6,575 nt of DNA, from the NCBI GenBank assembly GCA_022600655.1, contig JAHZJZ010000309.1, positions 1 to 6,575 of the forward strand. The letters run 5' to 3'. The notes beneath the pieces were generated by a model. That model was not told where the DNA came from, did not search any database, and saw nothing but the letters and a program-made list of their open reading frames with translations. Below, piece after piece: positions 1 to 6,386 of the stretch (positions within the stretch are counted from its first letter, which is position 1; the number at the start of each line of letters is the position of its first letter). Source of the DNA: Campylobacterota bacterium (lineage in GTDB: Bacteria > Campylobacterota > Campylobacteria > Campylobacterales > Sulfurovaceae). Position numbers and translations under genes: made by a program.

Positions 1-84
1 ATTAAGATTTAGCCAATCTTTGATGATTACTTTATCATTTAACTCTTCAAAGGATTTTCCCTCTTCTTTGATAGCGATAATCAT
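1..84 (-). other. Haemolysin-type calcium-binding related domain 4, cut by the window edge (Trp 1941)
   Basis: Contains MIIAIKEEGKSFEELNDKV, IIKDWLN and then the window ends. The missing second half and any secretion signal lie to the left. Confidence 0.85.
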
Positions 85-3000
85 ATCATTACCACTAGCT
101 ACCGCTATGAGGTTATCTTTTGTGATACCTTCTCCAAATTTGACTGTATCATTTCCAGCATTTCCTTGGTATTGCTGATAATACCCATACTTATAATCGT
201 CGTGAATCGTATTTATCCCATCACCAATATTGAAGATATAAATATCATCGCCAAGTCCACCTTTTAAGGTATCAACACCGATTCCCCCATCAATTGTGTC
301 ATTTCCTCTTCCAGCATTGACGATATCATCACCAGTCCCTGCGGTGATAGTATCATCACTATCCCCACTCTCTATCGTATCATCTCCACTCCCAGCATTA
401 ATCTTATCTTTGCCACCGCCAGTGACAATTGTATCATTACCTTTACCACCATCGAGGAGATTATCACCGTTACCTGCGTTGATAGTATCGTTGCCCTCAC
501 CACCATAGACAGTGTCATTACCTGAACCTGTCGTGACTTTGTCATCTCCACCTAATGCGTCAATAGTTGTGTTATTATTATCGTATACTAATATATCATC
601 ACTCTCTGTTGCCTGCTGAAGCTCTTGAAGCGTGATTGAAGAACCATCAACTAAAACAATATTTTCTACCCTACTATTTTCCTCAGCCCAATTCTTAACC
701 GTAATCGTATCACTTAACTCTTCAAAGGTTTTTCCATCTTCTTTCAGCCCGATGACTAAATCCGCACCAATGAGTACTACTGCTAAATCATCTTTTGTGA
801 TGCCATCTCCAAACAAGATCGTATCATTGCCCGCATTTTGTGAATAAGCATTGTTATATCCATATCGATATTCATCTATGACTGTATCTTTACCATCTCC
901 TCTATTATAGATATAGGTATCATCCCCTTTACCACCAGAGAGTGTATCGTCCCCTATGCCTCCCGTAATAATATCTTTACCATCACCAGAAGTTATATTG
1001 TCATTACCACTGCTACCAGAGATTTGATCATCACCTGAACCCGAAGTAATGGTATCGTTTCCATCACCACCGTCTATTGTATTTTTCCCATTTCCAGCAT
1101 CGATCGTATCATTTCCAAAACCAGCATTGATGATGTCGTCACCATTACCTGATGTAACTTGATCATCACCACCAAGCATATCTATAGAAATACTATTATC
1201 CCCAAAAGTTAAAATATCTGCTTCTTCTGTCGTTTGCTGAATATTATCTAAACTGATTTGTGTATTATCAGACAGTACAATTTTTTCGACTCTATTGTCA
1301 GTCAAAGCCCAATCTTTTATTGTGACAACATCACTCAACTCTTCAAAACTTACACCATCTTCTTTGATTGCTATCACTAAATCATTACCCATATTCTTAG
1401 ATACTAACTGACTTTCAGTAATGCCTCCAAAAAATTGTAAGGTATCTGCACCAGCAGTATCATAAATAATATCTTTGCCATCTCCTACACTAAAGGTGTA
1501 AATATCATCACCTTTACCACCTTCAATATAGTCATCGCCTTTGCCACCTTCGATAGAATCATCGCCATCCAGTGCCTTAACAATATCATCACCATTTCCT
1601 GCATTAATATTATCTGCAGCAGATGTAAGTTCTAGGTAATCAGCATTATCTGTTACCATATATTCTGCTACAATTTCTTGGATATTATATTGGCTTCCAT
1701 TATCAAAAAGAATATTTTCTATACGATTTTGACTATAAATCCAATTTTTAATTGTGATAATATCTTCTTCATTGATTATGAAAATTAAATCATTTCCGTT
1801 ATATGATATCTGCATATTATTTTTGAAGATACCTTCTCCCAACTGGAGAGTATCAGTACCACTTTCATCTAAGATAATATCTTTGCCATCTCCAATTCTA
1901 TAAATATACGTATTTGCATGATCCCCCGTAGAAATAACTCTATCATTCCCTTTTGAACCTAAAATAGTACTATTATCACCATTGACAACGATATCATCTG
2001 ATTCCTCACTACCAATGACCAAAGCATTGTGAATATTATAATTTTTAACATCATCAAAAACACAAATTGTTCGATCATCCTGTGTATATGTCGTTTGAAT
2101 CAAATCACGTAATATCTCATCTTCTATGCCTTCCACAATGCGACTTGCATCAAAGGAGAAAAATTTATCTCCCTGCATATTCATCACTTTTGCAAGATAT
2201 ATTTTGTGTTCGAGACTATTTTCTTCACTATTCATATAACCAACAATATTATTATAAAAGCTATCCTCATTATCAATAATAAACTTACTTTTATTGATAT
2301 CATAATGAATATCGTTAAACTTATAAAATGCTTGTATTGCAAATGCACCTTCATATCTTTGAAGCAACTCATCATGATAATACTCATTATAATATGTAAC
2401 TTGATAGCTCGGTATTGCACTTGAAGCTATAGCTCCATTTGCATCCTTATTGGCATATTGTTTGGCTAATTCTTCTAAGTTTTGTTCTATTTCAGAAGTA
2501 TATCTATGATTATTTACCAGACTTTCTATAACCCATACTTTTTTGTCAATATCAGGTAAATCAAAATCACCTTGAATATTATATTTGTCCTTTAACTCAT
2601 TTTTGTACTCTTCATAGCCAGACCATATCTCAATAAAATCATCAAAATTATTAGCCACTTTAACAATATCTTCAGAGTACTCCAGAGCTTTTTCTTTCAA
2701 TGTGTCATCGAGATTATATGCAATAAAACTATTTAAAAATAACCCATATCCCCGTAAATTTGGTAGATTTTTAGTAATCTCATCCACTACAAAATCAGGA
2801 ATATCAGCAATATCTACTGTTGTCAACTTTGATTCATACTCTAAAGCCACATCTGCTGCCAACTTTTTGTTCCCATCTACATCCGTATACTTACTAGCTT
2901 CGGTTAATAAAGCTCCAGCAATTTCAATATTTGTACTAACATAGTTAAGACTTATAGCGTTCACACCTTCTTCTTTAAGAGTTAATAACTCTCCTTGATC

Positions 3001-5835
3001 CACTCGTCCATCTCCGTTTTCATCATGCCATGTCTGAAGCCGGTAGTAAAGGTCATCTTTTCTGTCAATAATGTTGTCATGATTACTATCGATTAACTCT
3101 TTGAGTTCTTCAAATCCACTTGTTGTAAGATTCCCAAAAACTTCATCAATACCATCTATCTTATTATTTTCATTTTTATCATACACCAAGATACCGTCAG
3201 TTGGTGCTATCCAACCGACCTTTTCACGTATACCATCACCTGTCAAATCAAAATATGCATTTGAGTCTTCCAACGATATTGTCGAAATAAAACCATCCTT
3301 GTCTGTATCTAGCACGAGAGGATCTCGTGGTGGAGGTGGAGGTGTAGGGTCTGGTGGGCATCCATCACAGTCAGAATCAGAATCACTGTCAGAATCAGAA
3401 TCACTGTCAGAATCGGAATCACTGTCAGAATCGGAATCACTGTCAGAATCGGAATCACTGTCAGAATCAGAATCACTGTCGGAATCAGAATCACTGTCAG
3501 AATCAGAATCACTGTCGGAATCAGAATCACTGTCGGAATCAGAATCACTGTCAGAATCAGAATCACTGTCTGAATCAGAATCACTGTCGGAATCAGAATC
3601 GCTGTCAGAATCAGAATCGCTATCAGAATCAGAATCACTGTCAGAATCAGAATCACTGTCAGAATCAGAATCACCCTGATCATCGTCTTCAATATAGGCT
3701 ATCTGCGTCTCACCATATCCCACTTGATCAGAGCCATTAACAGAGATACCCGAAACATACATAACAAAATCCTCTGTATTCTCAGGATTAATATCATCAT
3801 AGATAGGGACATCTACACGCTTATATGTCTCTCCAGGATAAAAGGTCACAACATACGTTCCCCCTCCAAAGTCAACACCCTTTGTTGCCGTATTGCCTGC
3901 TAAAGACAACGTCACAGTCACCGTACTGTTAAGCGGTTGTGATAGCACTACACCAAATGGTGCTATACCATCACTTTCTGAGACGATAGGGGCATAGACA
4001 GATACATCTGCATAAAGAGAGTCTGAGCCTTCATCTTTGATAAAACCCTGTCCCGCATTATCAAAAGATAGGGTATTGAGGTCATTTCCCTGATAGCTGT
4101 AGTTTCCTGTAGGGGCAAGGCTAAACGTCTCATCATCACTATCCTCATCTTTAATCGTTTGCACATAAAATATCCCTGATGTATTTCCAGAAGATATCGT
4201 AACCATACCGCTGCCCACTGCCGTAAAGTCTCCAGACTCCGCACTATCGTAATCAAATATAAGTGTTTGGACATTGATCATCAAATCTTTCTCCAAAACA
4301 TCATCGATACCAATAGTAAACTCCATCTTACCACCCTCTGTGACTCTACCATCACCAATATAGACAGTAATATCTTTCTTTTCAGTCTTTTCCAGTTCGA
4401 TATCTAGCATCCCTCTATTTGGATTATCAGAATTCCACCCTTCTACAATCAGGTACTCTGCCGTGCCGTTTTTAGTGATAAAGAGTTTGCCGTTTGATTC
4501 TGCGTAATTGTATGTACCGTCTGTATAGACGTCCTCTGAGAGTTGGCTCTTTTTACCAGAAAGGAGGGTTCCGTTGAAGCGTATCTCACCTGATCCATCA
4601 CTGTCATACAGCGTATCCCCTGAAGTGGCAATATAGGTATCAAACCCACTTCCACCTTCCATTCTGTCTGCACCTGCCCCACCATCGAGGTAGTCATTGC
4701 CTCCATAACCTTTGAGTGTATCACTTCCACCATTATGATCTTTCAAAATATCAGCTACATTCTCTCCTATGAGGGTATGGTTCTGGTTTGCTAGATCATT
4801 GGCATCAGTTTCTATGAGAACCACATTTTGGTTAAAGGAGACTCTACCATCATCTACCAGCCATGGATTGAGTGCAATGATCTCTTTTGTTTTTGCAGCA
4901 TCATTTCCAGTGAGTTTATTGATTGAGTCACCAGACTTGATAGTATAGACTCCAGAAGATCCCATATCCAACTTCTCACCTGGATAGAGAAGAACATGAG
5001 AAAGAAGCCATGAGACTTTGGGAATATCTTCGATGGCGTTTCTAACGGTGAGGTTATTGGTAGCTTTAACGTCAAATTCAACTTTGTTGATGGTGATTTT
5101 CTTCGCATCTGTTTTTTCTATAATAAATAATGTCGCTTTCTCTTCTATTTCTTGATTTGATGTGGTAATGGTGGCTAGATTAATTGTATCATTAAATGAT
5201 ATTCGGTCATTGTTGTTAACTGATTGAATATTCCAGCTATCATTATATTGTTCTATATTTTGGAAATTCTCAGTATTTAAAAACTCATCAAAGGACTTTG
5301 TAGCGGTTATATCTATATTTGTAGAATATCGTTTGATATTTCCAAACCCATCTTGGTAATACTCAACTGATGCAATCTCATTTGCAGAACCAATAGGATA
5401 AACTTCATTTGAGATAATATAGTTGAAAATTTTACTTTGTATGTTATTATAATTTTCATATATTGAATCATTTGCTAAACCAACTCCAACTGCAGTAGCA
5501 CCTGCTCCTATTACAATAACTGCTGCAGGAGCAGAAACTGCAGTTAATACAAGCACTGATGCACCACCTAATACATATCCTGCCAATGTACCTACAGCGG
5601 CTTTTTCTAGCTCTTCATTACTTAAATCAGAAGCACCATACTGTGTCACGCCTCCAATAACACCATTTACAACTGTAAAAACAGCAGAAAACTTTTTTCC
5701 AGCAACTTCTCCAAATTCTGCTGCAGTTTGTCCTATAACAGCCATGGAACCATTAAAACCATTTAAAATAGAACTTAAATTGTCTGACGATGCATTATTG
5801 TCTTGTTCATAATTAACATTTAAATTTTCTGCCAT
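1..5835 (-). CDS. Giant modular RTX-family calcium-binding protein with LysM, Calx-beta, Ser-Asp stalk and FrpC-like self-processing module (C-terminus outside window)
   Basis: One frame is open from the ATG at 5835 to the window edge (1945 codons, no stop), read codon by codon. The start follows AAAGGA with 6 bases spacing. Domains by residue: Gly/Ala-rich hydrophobic stretch 80-122; LysM about 296-342 (YTIKSGDSINKL, then NPW at 323-325); short RTX cluster 367-400; Calx-beta-like 488-602 and 607-717; alternating Ser-Asp 722-822; CxxC and proline linker 823-836; FrpC-type self-processing module from D838-P839 to about 1007; helical region 1008-1253 with LPNLRGYG at 1024-1031; then RTX blocks alternating with domains ending in KNW or KDW (Trp 1365, 1509, 1716, 1941). 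No Sec signal peptide is seen, as expected for a type I secretion substrate. Only three cysteines occur (823, 826, 1258). By family knowledge it should be exported and fold on binding calcium. Whether it is an adhesin, toxin or bacteriocin-like protein cannot be told; no enzymatic domain was recognised. Confidence 0.93.
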   Translation of the reverse strand, partial: MAENLNVNYEQDNNASSDNLSSILNGFNGSMAVIGQTAAEFGEVAGKKFSAVFTVVNGVIGGVTQYGASDLSNEELEKAAVGTLAGYVLGGASVLVLTAVSAPAAVIVIGAGATAVGVGLANDSIYENYNNIQSKIFNYIISNEVYPIGSANEIASVEYYQDGFGNIKRYSTNIDITATKSFDEFLNTENFQNIEQYNDSWNIQSVNNNDRISFNDTINLATITTSNQEIEEKATLFIIEKTDAKKITINKVEFDVKATNNLTVRNAIEDIPKVSWLLSHVLLYPGEKLDMGSSGVYTIKSGDSINKLTGNDAAKTKEIIALNPWLVDDGRVSFNQNVVLIETDANDLANQNHTLIGENVADILKDHNGGSDTLKGYGGNDYLDGGAGADRMEGGSGFDTYIATSGDTLYDSDGSGEIRFNGTLLSGKKSQLSEDVYTDGTYNYAESNGKLFITKNGTAEYLIVEGWNSDNPNRGMLDIELEKTEKKDITVYIGDGRVTEGGKMEFTIGIDDVLEKDLMINVQTLIFDYDSAESGDFTAVGSGMVTISSGNTSGIFYVQTIKDEDSDDETFSLAPTGNYSYQGNDLNTLSFDNAGQGFIKDEGSDSLYADVSVYAPIVSESDGIAPFGVVLSQPLNSTVTVTLSLAGNTATKGVDFGGGTYVVTFYPGETYKRVDVPIYDDINPENTEDFVMYVSGISVNGSDQVGYGETQIAYIEDDDQGDSDSDSDSDSDSDSDSDSDSDSDSDSDSDSDSDSDSDSDSDSDSDSDSDSDSDSDSDSDSDSDSDSDSDSDSDSDSDSDSDSDSDSDSDSDSDSDSDSDSDCDGCPPDPTPPPPPRDPLVLDTDKDGFISTISLEDSNAYFDLTGDGIREKVGWIAPTDGILVYDKNENNKIDGIDEVFGNLTTSGFEELKELIDSNHDNIIDRKDDLYYRLQTWHDENGDGRVDQGELLTLKEEGVNAISLNYVSTNIEIAGALLTEASKYTDVDGNKKLAADVALEYESKLTTVDIADIPDFVVDEITKNLPNLRGYGLFLNSFIAYNLDDTLKEKALEYSEDIVKVANNFDDFIEIWSGYEEYKNELKDKYNIQGDFDLPDIDKKVWVIESLVNNHRYTSEIEQNLEELAKQYANKDANGAIASSAIPSYQVTYYNEYYHDELLQRYEGAFAIQAFYKFNDIHYDINKSKFIIDNEDSFYNNIVGYMNSEENSLEHKIYLAKVMNMQGDKFFSFDASRIVEGIEDEILRDLIQTTYTQDDRTICVFDDVKNYNIHNALVIGSEESDDIVVNGDNSTILGSKGNDRVISTGDHANTYIYRIGDGKDIILDESGTDTLQLGEGIFKNNMQISYNGNDLIFIINEEDIITIKNWIYSQNRIENILFDNGSQYNIQEIVAEYMVTDNADYLELTSAADNINAGNGDDIVKALDGDDSIEGGKGDDYIEGGKGDDIYTFSVGDGKDIIYDTAGADTLQFFGGITESQLVSKNMGNDLVIAIKEDGVSFEELSDVVTIKDWALTDNRVEKIVLSDNTQISLDNIQQTTEEADILTFGDNSISIDMLGGDDQVTSGNGDDIINAGFGNDTIDAGNGKNTIDGGDGNDTITSGSGDDQISGSSGNDNITSGDGKDIITGGIGDDTLSGGKGDDTYIYNRGDGKDTVIDEYRYGYNNAYSQNAGNDTILFGDGITKDDLAVVLIGADLVIGLKEDGKTFEELSDTITVKNWAEENSRVENIVLVDGSSITLQELQQATESDDILVYDNNNTTIDALGGDDKVTTGSGNDTVYGGEGNDTINAGNGDNLLDGGKGNDTIVTGGGKDKINAGSGDDTIESGDSDDTITAGTGDDIVNAGRGNDTIDGGIGVDTLKGGLGDDIYIFNIGDGINTIHDDYKYGYYQQYQGNAGNDTVKFGEGITKDNLIAVASGNDMIIAIKEEGKSFEELNDKVIIKDWLNLN
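241..552 (-). repeat. RTX nonapeptide block of cycle 4 (about 11 repeats)
   Basis: 104 residues of calcium-binding nonapeptides, starting GGDDKVTTGSGND and ending GGLGDDIY. This is the longest block in the window. It is followed by FNIGDGINTI, a Tyr/Gln-rich insertion and the fourth haemolysin-related domain, which reaches the window edge. Confidence 0.95.
628..759 (-). other. Haemolysin-type calcium-binding related domain 3 (Trp 1716)
   Basis: Contains LVIGLKEDGKTFEELSDTI, TVKNW and RVENIVLVDGSSITLQEL, the textbook form of this RTX-associated domain. It is followed by ESDDILVYDNN, the link into the next RTX block. Confidence 0.88.
916..1173 (-). repeat. RTX nonapeptide block of cycle 3 (about 9-10 repeats)
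   Basis: 86 residues of GGxGxDxUx-type repeats, starting GGDDQVTSGNGDD and ending SGGKGDDTY. Several units have TSGxG or NAGxG in place of the usual GG, but the Asp at the key position is kept nearly throughout. It is followed by NRGDGKDTVIDE and a Tyr-rich insertion. Confidence 0.95.
1249..1380 (-). other. Haemolysin-type calcium-binding related domain 2 (Trp 1509)
   Basis: Contains LVIAIKEDGVSFEELSDVV, TIKDW and RVEKIVLSDNTQISLDNI. Same pattern as domains 3 and 4, including the DGxSFEEL insert; about 59 percent or more of the motif positions look identical by eye. Confidence 0.85.
1501..1602 (-). repeat. RTX nonapeptide block of cycle 2 (about 4 repeats)
   Basis: 34 residues with GNGDD, LDGDDSIEGGKGDDYIEGG and GKGDDIY, the calcium-binding beta-roll pattern GGxGxDxUx. 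It is followed by FSVGDGKDIIYD and the second haemolysin-related domain. Confidence 0.93.
1684..1788 (-). other. Haemolysin-type calcium-binding related domain 1 (Trp 1365)
   Basis: Segment LIFIINEEDIITIKNWIYSQ followed by RIENILFDNG. It has the pattern of the haemolysin-type calcium-binding protein related domain (Pfam HCBP_related), with the invariant KNW and the IE-I-F-DG end. It lacks the DGKSFEELSD insert present in the other three copies. Confidence 0.8.
1900..2010 (-). repeat. Degenerate RTX block of cycle 1
   Basis: Only weak nonapeptide-like sequence (VVNGDNSTILGSKGNDRVI) followed by the TYIYRIGDGKD motif that ends each RTX block in this protein. It leads into the first KNW-type domain (Trp 1365). 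It is much more eroded than the other three blocks. Confidence 0.6.
2080..2823 (-). other. Helical region between the self-processing module and the RTX array (residues about 1005-1253)
   Basis: Mostly charged, helix-like sequence with few glycines. It carries LPNLRGYG at 1024-1031 and FDDFIEIWSG at 1064-1073. I recall both motifs (LPxLxGYG and FDDxxxxWxG) from many large RTX proteins that also carry the DPLxLDxDGDG module, so this pairing is usual for the family. The function of this region is not known to me. It is markedly AT-rich compared with the Calx-beta and LysM part of the gene. Confidence 0.65.
2824..3324 (-). other. FrpC-like calcium-dependent self-processing module (residues 838-1004)
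   Basis: The module starts RDPLVLDTDKDGF, equivalent to the DPLxLDxDGDG motif of Neisseria meningitidis FrpC, whose Asp-Pro bond is cut autocatalytically when calcium binds. Here the scissile bond would be D838-P839. Further family features are FDLTGDGIREKVGW, then EF-hand-like loops at D843/D845/D847, D886/N888/N890 (IDGIDE follows), D916/N918/D920 and D938/N940/D942 ending in E949 (canonical), and a final KYTDVDGNKKLAADV. In FrpC, cutting yields an Asp anhydride that can link to a lysine of another protein. Homology is recognised from memory of the family; activity is inferred. Confidence 0.85.
3370..3672 (-). repeat. Ser-Asp stalk: 18-bp tandem repeat, 101 residues of alternating Asp and Ser
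   Basis: 303 bases made of about 17 copies of an 18-bp unit coding for (Ser-Asp) three times, giving Asp-(Ser-Asp)x50 at residues 722-822. Units differ only at synonymous positions (Ser as TCT, TCC, TCA, AGT or AGC), so protein sequence is held strictly constant. This resembles the flexible SD stalk of staphylococcal Sdr and clumping-factor proteins, but no LPXTG sorting signal is present here. It is likely an extended, highly negative linker that may also bind calcium. Every repeat unit is a multiple of three bases, so slippage would change stalk length without breaking the frame. Confidence 0.97.
3685..4017 (-). other. Calx-beta domain 2 (residues 607-717)
   Basis: Clear Calx-beta signature: VSESDG near the start, GVDFGGGTYVVTFYPGE in the middle, then VDVPIYDDINPENTEDF, ending in AYIEDDD. 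The acidic residues at the ends and in the DDINPENTED turn are the expected calcium ligands. It is joined directly to the Ser-Asp stalk. Confidence 0.85.
4030..4374 (-). other. Calx-beta-like domain 1 (residues 488-602)
   Basis: Beta-strand-rich segment with the Calx-beta order of motifs: DGRVTEGGKMEFTIGI at the start, SGDFTAVG in the middle, a strand before IKDEDSDDETFSL, and a final GFIKDEG. The acidic turn after the IKD strand is the typical calcium ligand region. Such domains usually act as extracellular spacer or adhesive modules. The match is weaker than for domain 2. Confidence 0.65.
4636..4737 (-). repeat. Short N-terminal RTX nonapeptide cluster (residues 367-400)
   Basis: About three to four GGxGxDxLx-type repeats (GGSDTLKGYGGNDYLDGG, GGAGADRMEGGSGFDT). 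This pattern binds calcium in a beta-roll in the haemolysin-type family. It is followed by a beta-rich stretch (residues about 416-482) with an IVEGWN motif of the kind that often caps RTX rolls. It lies between the LysM and the Calx-beta region, far from the main RTX array. Confidence 0.85.
4904..4987 (-). repeat. Direct repeat copy A (first half of the LysM domain in the giant gene)
   Basis: These 84 bases match 6492-6575 with a single difference (4971 versus 6559), which is synonymous (Leu). It encodes the segment from about YPGEKLD to LTGN (residues 284-311). The match ends sharply on the downstream side of the gene after the GN codons, where the giant protein continues DAAKT. The two copies are in the same orientation, 1588 bases apart, and are read in the same codon phase. 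Confidence 0.95.
5470..5598 (-). other. Gly/Ala-rich hydrophobic segment of the giant protein (residues 80-122)
   Basis: Residues 80-122 are almost free of charge and rich in Gly, Ala and Val (for example GTLAGYVLGGASVLVL and AAVIVIGAGATAVGVG). It could be two membrane-spanning helices or a glycine-zipper hairpin. It follows a short polar N-terminus without a cleavable signal peptide. Its role is unknown; membrane insertion, pore formation or retention during secretion are possible. Confidence 0.7.
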
Positions 5836-5841
5836 TTCTTA

Positions 5842-5847
5842 TCCTTT
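5842..5847 (-). promoter_or_regulatory. Ribosome binding site of the giant RTX gene
   Basis: AAAGGA on the minus strand, 6 bases before the ATG at 5835, in the 17-base gap after the stop of the small membrane gene. The gap has no room for a separate promoter, so the giant gene is probably read from an upstream promoter or one inside the small gene. Confidence 0.75.
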
Positions 5848-5852
5848 ATTAA

Positions 5853-6386
5853 TTATTTTTGAATTAGTGGATTAATTTCAACCCTAGCTTTTTTAAACTC
5901 ATCTTCATCTCTATTTGAAATTTGCGATATAACTTCAATAGCTTTTTCTTTATTTTCTTTACTTATTAAATGCTCATCATACCCGCAACATTTATACCTA
6001 TACCAATTAGGTTTATTGATATACAAAAACCCTTTATTTGAAGCAATCCATGAAGTTATACCTCTCATTCTTGCATTCGTATATGCTAAAGATTTTGTAC
6101 CAACAATAAACCACTCTTTTTCTATGTGATGTTCATAAAGTCTTATTTCTTTAACTAAAAACATTTCAATTGAAATAAAAATCACGCCTATTACTATTAA
6201 TGAAAATAAACCTAAAATATAACAATCTTTCATATTACATTCTATTCCAAAATTAAATACTCTACTGAAAAATGGAAATATAATTAAAATCACAAGTGAA
6301 TTTGGAAAAAATAATCTCCATAATACTTTTCCAGGTTCATACTGCATTACTAACAATGGTTTATCAACACTTTTCTTAGTTTCCAT
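5853..6386 (-). CDS. Small two-helix membrane protein, function unknown (possibly bacterial PH-like)
   Basis: A 177-residue protein. I chose the ATG at 6386 over the in-frame ATG at 6419 because GGAGGT at 6398-6393 stands 6 bases before it, and because it overlaps the preceding stop codon by one base. Residues about 23-45 and 55-78 are hydrophobic and look like a membrane hairpin. The remaining 100 residues are soluble, with strand-like segments (EIRLYEHHIEKEWFIVG, GFLYIN), a CC pair at 133-134 and an acidic/basic C-terminal helix (ISKENKEKAIEVISQIS). Two helices followed by such a domain resembles bacterial PH-like (bPH) membrane proteins, but this is a weak pattern-based guess. The giant RTX gene begins 17 bases downstream, so the two are probably co-transcribed. 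The gene is clearly AT-rich. It could be an accessory, an anchoring partner or an immunity protein; nothing in the sequence decides between these. Confidence 0.85.
   Translation of the reverse strand: METKKSVDKPLLVMQYEPGKVLWRLFFPNSLVILIIFPFFSRVFNFGIECNMKDCYILGLFSLIVIGVIFISIEMFLVKEIRLYEHHIEKEWFIVGTKSLAYTNARMRGITSWIASNKGFLYINKPNWYRYKCCGYDEHLISKENKEKAIEVISQISNRDEDEFKKARVEINPLIQK

Noticed and set aside
296..847. Plus-strand open frames rich in Ser, Pro and Leu (296-508 and 632-847)
   Set aside because: Complements of the RTX nonapeptide and haemolysin-related regions; repeated glycine and aspartate codons read backwards give such low-complexity frames.
2067..2944. Open frames on both strands at 2067-2424 and on the plus strand at 2702-2944
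   Set aside because: They lie within the AT-rich helical region of the giant gene and look like chance frames; no ribosome binding sites or recognisable motifs.
3370..3672. CRISPR array
   Set aside because: The repeat is a head-to-tail 18-bp coding unit with no spacers between units.
3370..3672. Staphylococcal Sdr-type wall protein
   Set aside because: The Ser-Asp tract is similar, but it is followed by FrpC-type and RTX modules, and no LPXTG signal or wall-sorting helix is seen.
3101..3679. Plus-strand open frame of 192 codons with a long Ser-Glu repeat
   Set aside because: It is the complement of the Ser-Asp tract and self-processing module of the giant gene. The 18-bp repeat is open in several frames, no ribosome binding site is evident, and the minus frame has clear domain homology throughout.
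3309..3692. Minus-strand frame with an Ile-Leu-Thr-Val repeat and plus-strand frame 3354-3740 with an Asn-Gln-His-Cys repeat
   Set aside because: Both are shifted readings of the same 18-bp repeat within the giant gene.
3963..5108. Minus-strand frames at 3963-4274, 4449-4733 and 4854-5108
   Set aside because: They overlap the giant gene in a different phase, have no family features, and the main frame has LysM, RTX and Calx-beta motifs here.
5836..5852. Promoter or terminator between the small gene and the giant gene
   Set aside because: The gap is only 17 bases and is accounted for by the ribosome binding site; no hairpin or promoter elements fit.
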